A stretch of DNA of 56,832 nt, from NCBI GenBank assembly GCA_964449165.1, contig CAYVAT010000020.1:1-56832 (forward strand), in the 5' to 3' direction. The stretch comes from CAYSCW01 sp964449165 (GTDB lineage Bacteria > Acidobacteriota > Aminicenantia > Aminicenantales > Aminicenantaceae). Each line of letters opens with the position of its first letter. The stretch's first letter is position 1. Below the pieces are notes generated by a model, which worked only from the letters and a program-made list of their open reading frames with translations, was not told where the DNA came from and made no database searches. Positions 8,124 to 17,341 of this stretch are shown in pieces. The translations under genes were made by a program, and so were the position numbers.

Positions 8124-9005
8124 ATGATTAATACAGGTCTCAAGAATAAAGTGGTTATTGTTACAGGTGCCAACCACGGAATTGGTGCGGCAACTGCGGT
8201 AGCTTTCGCCGGAGAAGGAGCAAAGGTGTTTATCAACTATCTGTGTCAATCGCCTGAACTGTACGGAGAAACAAAAGAAAGAGCAGAGAGAGCGACTACT
8301 CCAGGTCGTGCCTATTATTGTAAGATGATTTCTCGATCAGCGGAGAGAGTTATAAGTAAAATAAACGATTTAGGCGGAGAATGCTATGCATTGGAAGCAG
8401 ATTTATCAGAACCAAATAATATACCTAAGATGTTTGACCTGGCAGAAGGAAATCTTGGCCCAGTAAGTATAATAGTCAACAATGCTGCTTTTGATAATCC
8501 TGATACATTTATTCCAGAGAAGGAATTAGAAAAAGATCCATTTTTTGCAGAAGAATATATTCTCCATTCTATCACATCAAAATCCCATGACTTACATTTC
8601 GCAGTGAACAGTCGTGCTGTAGCTTTAATGATTGCAGAATATGCCAAAAGACACATAGAACGGGACTCTACCTGGGGTCGAATTATTAATATAACTACAG
8701 ATGGTGCACGCTGCCATGCTTCTAATATATCCTATGGAGCGAGTAAATACTCAATTGAAAGCTATACTCGATCAGCTGCTACAGAATTAGGGCCTTACGG
8801 AATCACAGTTAATGTCATCTCTCCTGGTGCGGTCCAGACAGGCTGGATGCCAAAAGAGCTGGAAAAAAAACTAGCAGAAAGTTATCCATTAAGAAGAATA
8901 GGCAAACCCGAAGATATAGCGAAAGCAGTTATTTTTTTTGCTTCACAACAGGCGGACTGGATAACAGGCCAGGTTTTATATGTTGGCGGCGGTAATAGAA
9001 TGTGA
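8124..9005 (+). CDS. Short-chain dehydrogenase/reductase (SDR), FabG-like
   Basis: This 293-residue protein is a classical Rossmann-fold SDR. It shows the TGANHGIG dinucleotide-binding loop (residues 14-21), the NNAA motif, and a catalytic YxxxK in ISYGASKYSIESY, followed by a PG motif (VISPGAVQTGW) and the C-terminal WITGQVLYVGGG. It therefore probably reduces or oxidises a carbonyl/alcohol with NAD(P)H. It is about 40 residues longer than a minimal SDR because of an insert rich in charged residues after the second beta strand (about residues 43-75, YGETKERAERATTPGRAYY). A FabG-like function is possible, but no fatty-acid genes are nearby. Substrate unknown. Confidence 0.9.
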   Translation: MINTGLKNKVVIVTGANHGIGAATAVAFAGEGAKVFINYLCQSPELYGETKERAERATTPGRAYYCKMISRSAERVISKINDLGGECYALEADLSEPNNIPKMFDLAEGNLGPVSIIVNNAAFDNPDTFIPEKELEKDPFFAEEYILHSITSKSHDLHFAVNSRAVALMIAEYAKRHIERDSTWGRIINITTDGARCHASNISYGASKYSIESYTRSAATELGPYGITVNVISPGAVQTGWMPKELEKKLAESYPLRRIGKPEDIAKAVIFFASQQADWITGQVLYVGGGNRM

Positions 9006-9085
9006 CCTTCAGTGATCTGCTGCAAACAAACATCAGAAGAGGGTGTTAAGTACGTTTCTTGCAATGCAATATGGATAATTTTAAG

Positions 9086-9124
9086 ATGATGCTGCAAATC
9101 AATTATGTTTTCAGGCGGCATCAT
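9086..9124 (+). terminator. Hairpin downstream of SDR gene
   Basis: ATGATGCTGC (9086-9095) and GCGGCATCAT (9115-9124) pair over ten bases with one G-T wobble around a 19-base loop. It lies about 80 bases after the SDR stop. No T-run follows, so it may be a processing or weak termination structure instead of a canonical terminator. Confidence 0.3.
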
Positions 9125-9218
9125 AAGAATAGTATTCTAAGAATAATAACTATCTCAAAATATGCTGTTTATTAATGGTTAGCTGCTGATAAAAATAAAC
9201 AAAACTAAGAAGGAAATC

Positions 9219-10139
9219 GTGCAGAAGAAAACGGAGGGCCCAAATATTTGGTGGCGCATCATCACATTCCCAATAATCCGCATTATAATTGCTCTGATTT
9301 GTGTCGAAGTCTCAACATGGGTGCTGAGAAGTCTAGCTGAATATTTTCTCTATACTCTTTCTGTACAAGACGGAATTTTAAAAACATTAATTGTTTTTAT
9401 GGTAAGGGTGTCAGCTGTTTACTTTGCCTATATTCTTTTCGTTCGATTTTTTGAGAAAAGAAAAGCAACAGAGCTGCAATTCGACAGAAAAATGCCTAAA
9501 GAAATTTTCATGGGCGGTTTTATAGGTCTTGTCTGTATTGTCATTGTAATGGGTTCAATGTGGCTTTTAGGTTTTTATAGTATCATTAGCATGAATAAAA
9601 TAACGGCTATTATTCCAGCATTCACATTTGACCTTTTTAGTGTCGTGAATCAGGATATTGTATTTTTTGGTATTATTTTCCGAATTACTGAAGAACGATT
9701 GGGATCATGGATAGCCATTTTCTTTGCCTCCCTGCTTTTTGGTTTTATACACCTATCATATCCTGACTTTGCTCTTTGGCAGGTAATTTTCCAATCCATT
9801 GAAGCGGGCATTCTATTCTCTGGGTTCTATATTTTAACTCGCCGGCTATGGATGATTATTGGATTTCATTTCATTTGGAATTTCATACAATTTGGCATTA
9901 TGGGCATCCACAAGATGGCTATGCAGCCTACTCCTCTTATTAATTCTGAATTGTCTGGGCCTCATCTGCTTACAGGGGGCGCCGTTGGACCCGAAGGGTC
10001 TATTATTACCTTAATATTATGTTCAAGTCTGGGTTTGTACTTCGTCTATAAGGCAATCTCAAAGAATCGAATTGTTCCACCATTCTGGCAAAAATCAGCA
10101 TTGCGGAGTAAACCGGTCGAAGTTTCCAATGCTGATTAG
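9219..10139 (+). CDS. CPBP-like membrane protein, catalytic motif 1 degenerate
   Basis: The 306-residue protein has about eight membrane segments and follows the CPBP (Abi/CAAX-protease-like) plan. Motif 2 is FGFIHL (H178) and motif 3 is HFIWNF (H217, N221). In motif 1 the catalytic pair EExxxR is replaced: the aligned stretch reads NQDIVFFGIIFR, so the glutamates become Q145-D146 and the arginine becomes F150. The protein may therefore be a non-proteolytic member or use altered chemistry. The GTG start is preceded by AAGGA. It sits about 210 bases downstream of the SDR gene on the same strand. Assignment to the superfamily is good; activity is doubtful. Confidence 0.75.
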   Translation: MQKKTEGPNIWWRIITFPIIRIIIALICVEVSTWVLRSLAEYFLYTLSVQDGILKTLIVFMVRVSAVYFAYILFVRFFEKRKATELQFDRKMPKEIFMGGFIGLVCIVIVMGSMWLLGFYSIISMNKITAIIPAFTFDLFSVVNQDIVFFGIIFRITEERLGSWIAIFFASLLFGFIHLSYPDFALWQVIFQSIEAGILFSGFYILTRRLWMIIGFHFIWNFIQFGIMGIHKMAMQPTPLINSELSGPHLLTGGAVGPEGSIITLILCSSLGLYFVYKAISKNRIVPPFWQKSALRSKPVEVSNAD

Positions 10140-10175
10140 CAGTAACATATTTCAGAAGTCGGATTAACCTTTGAA

Positions 10176-10196
10176 GGCTAGCAAAAATTCCTAGCC
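10176..10196 (+). terminator. Weak hairpin after the CPBP-like gene
   Basis: GGCTAG (10176-10181) and CTAGCC (10191-10196) pair around a 9-base loop and are followed by ATTTTCC and a later T-rich patch. It lies 36 bases past the stop. The stem is only six base pairs, so this is a low-confidence terminator. Confidence 0.3.
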
Positions 10197-10390
10197 ATTT
10201 TCCGCTATTTTTGATTCCTAACAACCTGCAATAAGTGTATCACACCCAGAATGATATTTTCAGCGGCAGACAAGCTACACAAATCGACCCGAGCTGCAGA
10301 ACAATTATCATACTGAACCCAGAAACCTTTTTCTCACTTCGTATCATCGAGTTTTTCGATCTTCTAGGGAGATTTTTGAAATCAAGAAGA

Positions 10391-11251
10391 CTAGCGTTTT
10401 TTGTCGTGCTTAACGGAATCATCCAGCGGAAGCCCGAGTTTTTTGTAGAGCTCCCTGCGTCCGGCCTTATCCTTATCCATGATCTCTCGGGCGTATTGTG
10501 CTACCTTCTTGGCGTGTTCCCGCGGCACGACGATGACCCCATCTCCATCGGCGACAACGATATCCCCAGGCATGACCAGAACACCCCCGATCTCCACAGG
10601 CCGGTTAACGGATTCAATCTCGTTTCGTCCAGGACGGATTCCGCGTCCAAGCTTCCGTAAATACAGAGGCACTCCTTCAGCGATGATCTCATCGGTGTCC
10701 CGGGCTGAGGCGTCCGTAACCACTCCTACACAGCCCCGGGATGCCCATTCCATGATGTTGTATGAACCGATGCTGCCCACATCAGCATCTTGCGCATCGT
10801 CTATGACCAGGATTGTTCCCTTGCGGATGATCTCCATAAACGGTTCAGAGGAATAGTGGGAGTAAAAGTAACCCTCCCATTCATCAAACGCTTCCGGTTC
10901 CAATTTCCCTGCGGGCGGCTGCTGCGTCGGGACGTAGCGCGCGGTTACGGCGATACCGACAATCCTGTGGGAGAAATGTTTTGTGTCTTTCCACAGAGGT
11001 CGAATCTCAGGGTCGACCAAGCCAATCCCATGGAGTCCGGATTTGTCCATACCATCTGAAACATCAGCCACACGCAGGCCTTCGTAGAGCTTTAAAAGCG
11101 CCAGATCTTCTTCCTCGCTATAGACTTTTGTTGGCATAAAACTCTTCCCGGAACGCAATTCCTCTCCTGGAGCCTGCTGAGCCCTGATGGATAGACCAAC
11201 ACATAGAATTCCTATGATGCAAACCACGGACACTATGCGTACAAATCTCAT
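10391..11251 (-). CDS. Exported RraA-like / HMG-aldolase-like protein
   Basis: The 286-residue protein carries an RraA-like fold (about residues 60-265) related to 4-hydroxy-4-methyl-2-oxoglutarate aldolases. It shows the family segment GCVGVVTDASARDTDEI, where the RD pair and an upstream Asp would coordinate divalent metal, and the tail VMPGDIVVADGDGVIVVP. I chose ATG at 11251 because AAGGAG precedes it and it begins a good signal peptide (MRFVRIVSVVCIIGILCVGL, then SIRAQQ); a longer frame upstream has no ribosome site. Export is unusual, as family members act in the cytoplasm. It follows the ROK kinase on the same strand 87 bases downstream, so it may belong to the sugar locus. The reaction is not established. 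Confidence 0.82.
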   Translation of the reverse strand: MRFVRIVSVVCIIGILCVGLSIRAQQAPGEELRSGKSFMPTKVYSEEEDLALLKLYEGLRVADVSDGMDKSGLHGIGLVDPEIRPLWKDTKHFSHRIVGIAVTARYVPTQQPPAGKLEPEAFDEWEGYFYSHYSSEPFMEIIRKGTILVIDDAQDADVGSIGSYNIMEWASRGCVGVVTDASARDTDEIIAEGVPLYLRKLGRGIRPGRNEIESVNRPVEIGGVLVMPGDIVVADGDGVIVVPREHAKKVAQYAREIMDKDKAGRRELYKKLGLPLDDSVKHDKKR

Positions 11252-11338
11252 GATTTTCACTCCTTCAAAATGTGTATTTATATTTCGGCACTCGACAATT
11301 TGTCCTGGGTCTGTATCGAGAATGCGCCGCATCTTGCA

Positions 11339-12202
11339 TCAAGGCTTTGCACTCATCTGTGCATCAAAGTAGAGCGCCGCAGCGCCAAGGATTGAAATGT
11401 GCTTCTGCTCAGATCGTTCAAGGACAAGACGATCAATCGTCTTTCTGTAGGGGAATGTCCTGATGCTTTTCCACATCGCACTCTGGAAGAAGGAATAGGA
11501 CCGACAGACAGAACCGCCCAGGATGATGGCTTCTGTATCAAGGGCAAATAGAATAGTTTTAATAGCCTCTCCCAAATGCATGCCGAATTCTTGGAAGATT
11601 TCCAATGATTTTCCATCACCTTTCTCGGCTTGCTTATGAACAATTTGACCTTTTATGCCATGTTCATTGATAAAGAACTGTCCGCTGCAGTAGTGTTCGA
11701 TGATGTGATCCTTGTACGATATGGAGCCAAATTCCCCGGCACCGCAATTGAGGCCCGAATAAAGTCGGTTGTCGATGATGATCCCTGCACCCAGACCTGT
11801 GCCGAGGGTTACTCCCACTAAATTCCTGTATTTCTTGCCCTTTCCGAAGTGTTTTTCCCCCACCGCAAAACAATTGGCATCGTTGTTCACGTAAGTCGGC
11901 TTTCCGAAATGACTTTCAAGGATCTCCTTTAAGGCGACTTCCTTCCACGAGAGAATGTTCTGCACATTGTAGACGATTCCTTTTTGAACATCCACCACAC
12001 TCGGTACTCCTATCCCTATCCCAGCAACTGCCTGATCAAACACTCTTTCGATGGCTTCCACGATTTCCTTCACAATCTGCTTTTCTTCGCCCTGTGTGGT
12101 GATAGGGGAAGAGAAGTGTGTTACAATGCGATCTCTCTCCACTCTACCGATGCTGACCTTTGTCCCTCCCAGGTCAACGCCTATTATGCTTTCACCTGTC
12201 AT
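11339..12202 (-). CDS. ROK-family sugar kinase-like protein
   Basis: The 287-residue protein has the ROK plan: the phosphate-binding loop GVDLGGTKVSIG near the N-terminus, the catalytic aspartate in NNDANCFAVGE, and GVTLGTGLGAGIIIDNRLYSG. ROK kinases phosphorylate sugars such as glucose, N-acetylglucosamine or N-acetylmannosamine with ATP. The zinc motif CxCGxxGCxE and its preceding histidine, found in most ROK proteins, are absent; the equivalent stretch is HIIEHYCSGQFF. There is no helix-turn-helix, so it is an enzyme-type member, not a repressor. I chose ATG at 12202 because GGAGAG lies just upstream. Neighbouring transporter and GH2 genes suggest that it activates the imported sugar. Confidence 0.85.
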   Translation of the reverse strand: MTGESIIGVDLGGTKVSIGRVERDRIVTHFSSPITTQGEEKQIVKEIVEAIERVFDQAVAGIGIGVPSVVDVQKGIVYNVQNILSWKEVALKEILESHFGKPTYVNNDANCFAVGEKHFGKGKKYRNLVGVTLGTGLGAGIIIDNRLYSGLNCGAGEFGSISYKDHIIEHYCSGQFFINEHGIKGQIVHKQAEKGDGKSLEIFQEFGMHLGEAIKTILFALDTEAIILGGSVCRSYSFFQSAMWKSIRTFPYRKTIDRLVLERSEQKHISILGAAALYFDAQMSAKP

Positions 12203-12394
12203 GTTGCTCTCCATCTAAATTGGACTCTGTTAAAATTTTAGCAAGATATATCCAAGCGATTTTATTCAGCCGCTTGTTCTCTAACCTGTATTATTCATGA
12301 ACACGTGCGATTTGTCGAGAAAATCAGGGATATGTATCGAAATTCTGTGATCAATTATATGTCATTCGATTTCAACCAATCTCATCTGGAAGGA

Positions 12395-13654
12395 CTATGC
12401 TGAGCGGCTCTTTTTTCTATCGCGCAAAGTTACATTGGTGATCAGAGGCTTTGCCCAGAAACCGATGCTCAAGATGTAACCGAGTGTCAGATAGAGGAAC
12501 ATCATTCCAAAGCGCAGGCCGAATAAATCCCCCAGCCATCCGATAATCAAAGGGACAATGGCTCCGCCGATGATCCCCGTGCACAGGATGCCTGAAAAGG
12601 AGCCGTGATGCTTTTCGATTGAGTTGAGGGCTAGCGAAAAGATGACTGACCACATCACAGAAGCAAAAAATCCGACCAGGGGAAAGGCATACAAAGCGGC
12701 TTTTCCCGGTCCAAACAGAGCAATGGTCAGACAGATGAGTGCTGCGCTGGTGAACCAGATCAACACCCTGCGGCTGTCAAAAATCTTAAGCAGAAGAAGA
12801 CCGAGCAGACAGCCGGCGGTCAGCAGCCCCCAGAAGTAGGAAACCGTATCTGCACCCACTGTCTGGGGATTGTACCCGTGATATGCAGACAAAAATTTTG
12901 AAATCCAGTTGGCAACCCCCTGCTCGGAACCGACGTAGACAAAGATACCGAAAAAGTAAAGGATCACGATCTTGCTTTTAAAAAGCCCGGCATACGTTTC
13001 TCTGGTGCCTGCTCGTTCGTCCTCCTTAAGTTCCACCCTCGGAATTCTCACCGATGTAATGATCAGAATCATGATCAAGGTGATTACAGTAAAAACCCAA
13101 TATAGCGAAATCCAGGGCAGGTTTGAAGGAACCACTCTTGCCAGCAACTTGACAAGGAGATTTCCTCCCCCCGTGTAACTCTGGAGATTTTGAACAAGAT
13201 AAGTGTACACCTGAGGACTCAGGAATGATGCCAGGCCGAATATGAGCTGACCCAAAACCGAGTTGAAGGCAAAATGTTCCTCACCGCCTGCCACCCTCAA
13301 AAGCGGATTGATGGCCACCTGGAGCATAGCCATCCCAAGGCCGATCAAGAAAAGAGAAATCATCGCCGCAGGAAAACTTGACAGTGTGGCAAACAAAAGA
13401 GCACCCAGAAAGGCGATGACAAAAGCCGCGAGTATGATCCGCTTTTCCTTGTATTTTTCGACTAGAATTCCAGCAGGAATAGACATCACCCCGTAGGCGA
13501 TAAAAAAGGAAAAGGGAAGAAAACCAGCCAATGTCAGGCTAAGGTTGAAGCTGTCTATGATGTCCGGGATCAAAGGCCCCAGGATATTGGTCAGGAATGA
13601 AATGACAAAGAATATCAGAAGGATTAAGCCGACGATGAAATAATTTCTTTTCAA
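12395..13654 (-). CDS. MFS sugar transporter, FucP/FHS-like
   Basis: This 419-residue protein has about twelve membrane segments and the features of the fucose/glucose-galactose:H+ symporter (FHS) branch of the major facilitator superfamily, including FFVISFLTNILGPLIPDI in the first helix and GLGMAMLQVAINPLLR in the fourth, near where FucP has its sugar-contacting Gln and Asn. A TTG start at 13654 is preferred: AGGAG lies ten bases upstream, and translation then begins LKRNYFIVGL at the first helix. The longer reading from 13696 would add a cysteine- and arginine-containing head without a ribosome site. The GH2 gene upstream ends 66 bases away, fitting uptake of the released monosaccharide. 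Confidence 0.88.
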   Translation of the reverse strand: MKRNYFIVGLILLIFFVISFLTNILGPLIPDIIDSFNLSLTLAGFLPFSFFIAYGVMSIPAGILVEKYKEKRIILAAFVIAFLGALLFATLSSFPAAMISLFLIGLGMAMLQVAINPLLRVAGGEEHFAFNSVLGQLIFGLASFLSPQVYTYLVQNLQSYTGGGNLLVKLLARVVPSNLPWISLYWVFTVITLIMILIITSVRIPRVELKEDERAGTRETYAGLFKSKIVILYFFGIFVYVGSEQGVANWISKFLSAYHGYNPQTVGADTVSYFWGLLTAGCLLGLLLLKIFDSRRVLIWFTSAALICLTIALFGPGKAALYAFPLVGFFASVMWSVIFSLALNSIEKHHGSFSGILCTGIIGGAIVPLIIGWLGDLFGLRFGMMFLYLTLGYILSIGFWAKPLITNVTLRDRKKSRSA

Positions 13655-13720
13655 GGTTCGCGATCTCCTTTTAATGAATCCGCAGTCAAGCCCCACACAT
13701 TTTTACCGGTGGTGTTGACT

Positions 13721-16357
13721 TTATTCCATACTCTTCACATTCCATCCGCTCCAGCGGAAAGCCGGAGCTTCACCTTTCAGATCTTCCTTCGAAAAACGGG
13801 CACGGATGACCCTCGTCTCGCCAGGAAGGATTGAAACGTAATTGTCCTCCCAGAATATGGGGAGGACTGAATTTCCGCTCTCTTCGCCGCAGACATTTAG
13901 CTCAATAAAGAAAGCGATCTTATCGGAGGTGTTTTCCAGCGTGACCTGTACTTCCTGGCCGCTGCTTACATCTTTAAATTGGTGGGTGGCCTTGATCTGG
14001 GCTTCTGGTAATGTTTGAAGCCCCGTCAAATCTGCAAAAGCTTTGTTTGGCGTGTAGAACCAGGTTGAGCTTTTTTCATCAAGAATATCTTCTTTAGTCG
14101 AAAGCCAGTAAAAATTTCTGCCCTTGATTTTGTCTTGGACATCTTTGAGTTTGAGATCGAGAAAATAGACTGTGCTCAGGTTCTCGATGAGCGGCATTTC
14201 AAGAATCTTCTGAGCCCTGTTCCTGCCGAGACTGACCGGGATGTCCTTGCTGAAGATCAACTTCGAGCCGCTGTCCAGGATGCGGACTTCCGCTTTCAAG
14301 CCGTCAAATGAGAAAAGAGTGTCGTTGACAACGTAGATATCTTCGTCTCCGTAGTTATAGACGATGTTGAGAGGTTCAGAGCCGGTCTTGGTACCGTAGA
14401 ATGCACCGTTGGGCATTAAGTAGTAGTCGAAGAGCTGCCAGAACATTGCTGGCCATGCTGAGTTGTACATCCACTGGATGATTCCCGTGGTGCTAGGCTT
14501 GTTCACTCCGAACGCCTCAAACATGGCCCGCATGGCCTCATAATTGGCTGCCTGGGACACGCGGGTATACTCCTCCACGCTCCCAGGTGCTCCGTACCGG
14601 CTGTTGAGGGCGAGAGTGTAGCGGTCGAGTGTGTTGAATTCGTTTCTCGCACAGTGAAAATCCCAGTAATCGTCTATGGGCCAAAGATGGCCTTCTGGAA
14701 TCATCTTCTTGATGCTCTCCAGAGGCGGTGGCTGCGGTCCGGGTCCTGTTTCAGTGTTGAACCCAAAAGCACCTCCCCTCTTCTTGTCCACATACCAGTA
14801 GTTGGGTGTCACGTAATCGTAAGGCCCGTTCATTTTGACAGCGGTGGAGCCGCTGATCTCGCTTTCTGCTAATTTGCATGATGCCAGAGTCGGCCGTGTC
14901 GGATCCATCTCAGCCAAATATTCATAGTATTTCTTCTCCAGCTCGGGCCGGGGAAGCATGTCGCTTCCCAAGACCCAGACAAGAATGCTGGGATGGTTGC
15001 GCAGCCAAACAACCTGGTCTCTCAACGATCGAGAAACCAGGTCCATCTCTTCCTGTGTTTGGATACCGCCGAATTTGTCCGTGGACTTCCCCAGATATCC
15101 TTCCCATTCCCAATGGCAGCTCCATCCTGCCATGATCAGGATGCCGTACTCGTCGGCAAAATCATAGAGGGTCTGGCTGCTTCCCCAGAAACCCTCCAGA
15201 CGGATGGCATTGAGATTCATGTGTTTTGCATATCTGATCTGGACTTCGACTTTTTTCGGATCCTCGACCAGAAACAGGTCATCCACCCATCCGCCTCCCC
15301 GGATAAGCACTTTCTTCCCGTTCACCGTGTAGCCCCGGTAGCCTTCTTCATTTTTGTAGTCTGAGACCTCTCTAATCCCGAACCTTATCGATCTGCTGTC
15401 GGAGACATCTCCGTCGATTGCTGCCGTTAATTTCAAAATGTAAAGGTTGGGATCTCCCAAATTGTTCGGCCACCACAACCGAGGATTCTTCAGGTCCAGG
15501 ACCTCATGCTCATCCGGTTTAAAAGTGATCTGTTTTATTTCATCCGGTCCCAGAGTAAACCCCTGGCTGAATGTGATAGTGCCGATCTCGCCTCTGAGTA
15601 CTCCCGAGACTTCTTGGCTGCTGTGATTGACCAAGTCGGCTTGAACCGTTAATCGGGCTTCATCCAGAGTTTGGAGGTTAACCTTGCTCTGTACAAAGGG
15701 ATTCTCGATGGATACAGGTCCGCTCAAACGGAGCTTCACTTCCCTCCAGAGTCCCATGTTTTCATCTGGCGGCCGCGGATTCCAATCCACGAATCCGATG
15801 GTAAAATCCCCGGGTTTTGGCGGCTGCACCTTAACAGCCAGTGTATTGGTTCCTCTGATAAGCACATCCGTAACATCGATTTCGAAAATGCGGAAAGCCC
15901 CCCTCATCCGGTCTGAGGATGCAATTTTTTTCCCGTTCAGCCAGACGTCGGCGTTGTAGTTGATTCCTTCGAACACAAGACGGGCATTTGCTAAGGCCTT
16001 ATGATCTTGAAGCGAAAACTCCTTACGGTACCACCATGCCTGCTTGAATCGCTGGGTGGGGATACTCTCAAGATTCTTACCGAAAAACGGATCTCTGTAC
16101 ACGCCGTTCCGGACAAGAGATGCTAAGACAGTAGTAGGGACATAGCTGGGATACCAGCCCTGGATGTCGACGCCAGGGGTTGATATTTGAGCCCCGGTCG
16201 CGGACAATTCCGCAGCTGAATGGATATGCCAGCCTTCATCGAGCAGGATTTGAAACCGAGGAACCTCATTAGATTCCCGGCAGGCTGAAGAATAAATGAT
16301 GACCAGGACCATTAAAAATAGAATCCCGGCAATTTGTTTGCAGATACTGGAAATCAT
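13721..16357 (-). CDS. GH2 exo-beta-D-glucosaminidase-like lipoprotein
   Basis: The 878-residue protein starts with a lipoprotein signal (lipobox YSSAC, Cys26), so it is probably membrane-anchored and acts outside the cytoplasm. It has the GH2 order: jelly-roll sugar-binding domain (about 35-215), immunoglobulin-like domain (220-330), TIM barrel (335-690) and C-terminal beta domains. The barrel shows VLGSDMLP at D466 and FNTETGPGP at E536. The S-D pair replacing the usual N-E acid/base motif, and the ETGPG nucleophile motif, are the marks of the exo-beta-D-glucosaminidase (CsxA-type) subfamily, which trims glucosamine from chitosan oligomers. It is followed by a sugar transporter and a ROK kinase. 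Specificity is inferred from these motifs. Confidence 0.88.
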   Translation of the reverse strand: MISSICKQIAGILFLMVLVIIYSSACRESNEVPRFQILLDEGWHIHSAAELSATGAQISTPGVDIQGWYPSYVPTTVLASLVRNGVYRDPFFGKNLESIPTQRFKQAWWYRKEFSLQDHKALANARLVFEGINYNADVWLNGKKIASSDRMRGAFRIFEIDVTDVLIRGTNTLAVKVQPPKPGDFTIGFVDWNPRPPDENMGLWREVKLRLSGPVSIENPFVQSKVNLQTLDEARLTVQADLVNHSSQEVSGVLRGEIGTITFSQGFTLGPDEIKQITFKPDEHEVLDLKNPRLWWPNNLGDPNLYILKLTAAIDGDVSDSRSIRFGIREVSDYKNEEGYRGYTVNGKKVLIRGGGWVDDLFLVEDPKKVEVQIRYAKHMNLNAIRLEGFWGSSQTLYDFADEYGILIMAGWSCHWEWEGYLGKSTDKFGGIQTQEEMDLVSRSLRDQVVWLRNHPSILVWVLGSDMLPRPELEKKYYEYLAEMDPTRPTLASCKLAESEISGSTAVKMNGPYDYVTPNYWYVDKKRGGAFGFNTETGPGPQPPPLESIKKMIPEGHLWPIDDYWDFHCARNEFNTLDRYTLALNSRYGAPGSVEEYTRVSQAANYEAMRAMFEAFGVNKPSTTGIIQWMYNSAWPAMFWQLFDYYLMPNGAFYGTKTGSEPLNIVYNYGDEDIYVVNDTLFSFDGLKAEVRILDSGSKLIFSKDIPVSLGRNRAQKILEMPLIENLSTVYFLDLKLKDVQDKIKGRNFYWLSTKEDILDEKSSTWFYTPNKAFADLTGLQTLPEAQIKATHQFKDVSSGQEVQVTLENTSDKIAFFIELNVCGEESGNSVLPIFWEDNYVSILPGETRVIRARFSKEDLKGEAPAFRWSGWNVKSME

Positions 16358-16474
16358 TCTTTATGCCCTCCTCTCAGAGAACTCATCTATAACAACACTT
16401 GCAGAAGCACAGCATAAGAAATAAAAAAATAAGGAATGCAGAGAAGATGAACACCTGATCAATCATCATTTTTC

Positions 16475-17341
16475 TCACAATGAAGGCAGGACATCTCTCA
16501 GAGTGAAATCAACCCAAAAAATACCGCACTTCTGTTTGATCCGTTGGGCAATAGCCATCCCGATATCCAGAGGAGGATTTTTCAATTTACTCCACCACGA
16601 TTTATCCGATTTATAACCGATCTGGAAAAACACCGTATTGGGATAGAAGTATGAGGCCCAGTATTCCACGAACTCTTCGAGCATAGCATCAAAATCATCG
16701 AGAATCTGGCTGTCATCGACGAATATGATATCTCCTCTGTAGCCTTGAGGCATCCAATTCCTGTCCCAATGCTTCAAAAACAGCCTGTAATGGGCATTGT
16801 GTGACTTCACTCTTTCTTCCCATACTCTGGCCATACCGTCATCAACCGGGATACCCCATTTGGGATTATCCGATTCCCTGTGCCATTCCACGTCAACACC
16901 AAACCCGACCACACATTGGTGATGTTTGTACCTGCCGAGCACAAGGTCGATGAGAGTCAGCACATCGGCGTTTGCCGGTTCGACTTGAAGAAACACCTTT
17001 ATCCCCTGTTCATCAAAATAGCTCAAGTACCTCTCATACTGGTCAAGAGCGTCGAATTCTATGTTTGTGTATTCATTCCCATCAGAAGGAAAATAAAGAT
17101 GGCACGCTTTATTCCAGCAGAATTTACCCACAATCCATATTGCACAAGGGACTGACCCTTTAAAATATCTACTCATAGCCTGCATAGCGTTCTTCCATCC
17201 CCGAGGTTCAGGGAATGGGTTTATGCCGTAACTGGAGGACCTGACGCCAGCGTAAATGACGTTGCCAAGGCTTAGCGGAATATCAGGTTCTTGCTTGATG
17301 ATAGAGCTTTCTGTACATCCGCTGTTACATAAACTCAGCAA
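16475..17341 (-). CDS. Putative lipoprotein of unknown function, TIM-barrel-like
   Basis: I do not recognise the family. The 288 residues from TTG at 17341 include a lipobox-like LCNSGC, strands and helices alternating as in a (beta/alpha) barrel, and conspicuous acidic motifs VGFGVDVEWH and IIFVDDSQILDDFD, which could hold catalytic acids of a glycoside hydrolase. The frame stays open to an in-frame stop at 17399-17401, and the residues before the TTG (RKIKNSLRHHSIILLIFL) form the missing basic-hydrophobic signal peptide. That stretch holds no ATG, GTG or TTG, so the true start may be a rare ATT or ATA codon near 17386-17395, or the N-terminus may be damaged. It is encoded just upstream of the GH2 gene, so a role in the same polysaccharide is inferred. 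Confidence 0.6.
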   Translation of the reverse strand: MLSLCNSGCTESSIIKQEPDIPLSLGNVIYAGVRSSSYGINPFPEPRGWKNAMQAMSRYFKGSVPCAIWIVGKFCWNKACHLYFPSDGNEYTNIEFDALDQYERYLSYFDEQGIKVFLQVEPANADVLTLIDLVLGRYKHHQCVVGFGVDVEWHRESDNPKWGIPVDDGMARVWEERVKSHNAHYRLFLKHWDRNWMPQGYRGDIIFVDDSQILDDFDAMLEEFVEYWASYFYPNTVFFQIGYKSDKSWWSKLKNPPLDIGMAIAQRIKQKCGIFWVDFTLRDVLPSL

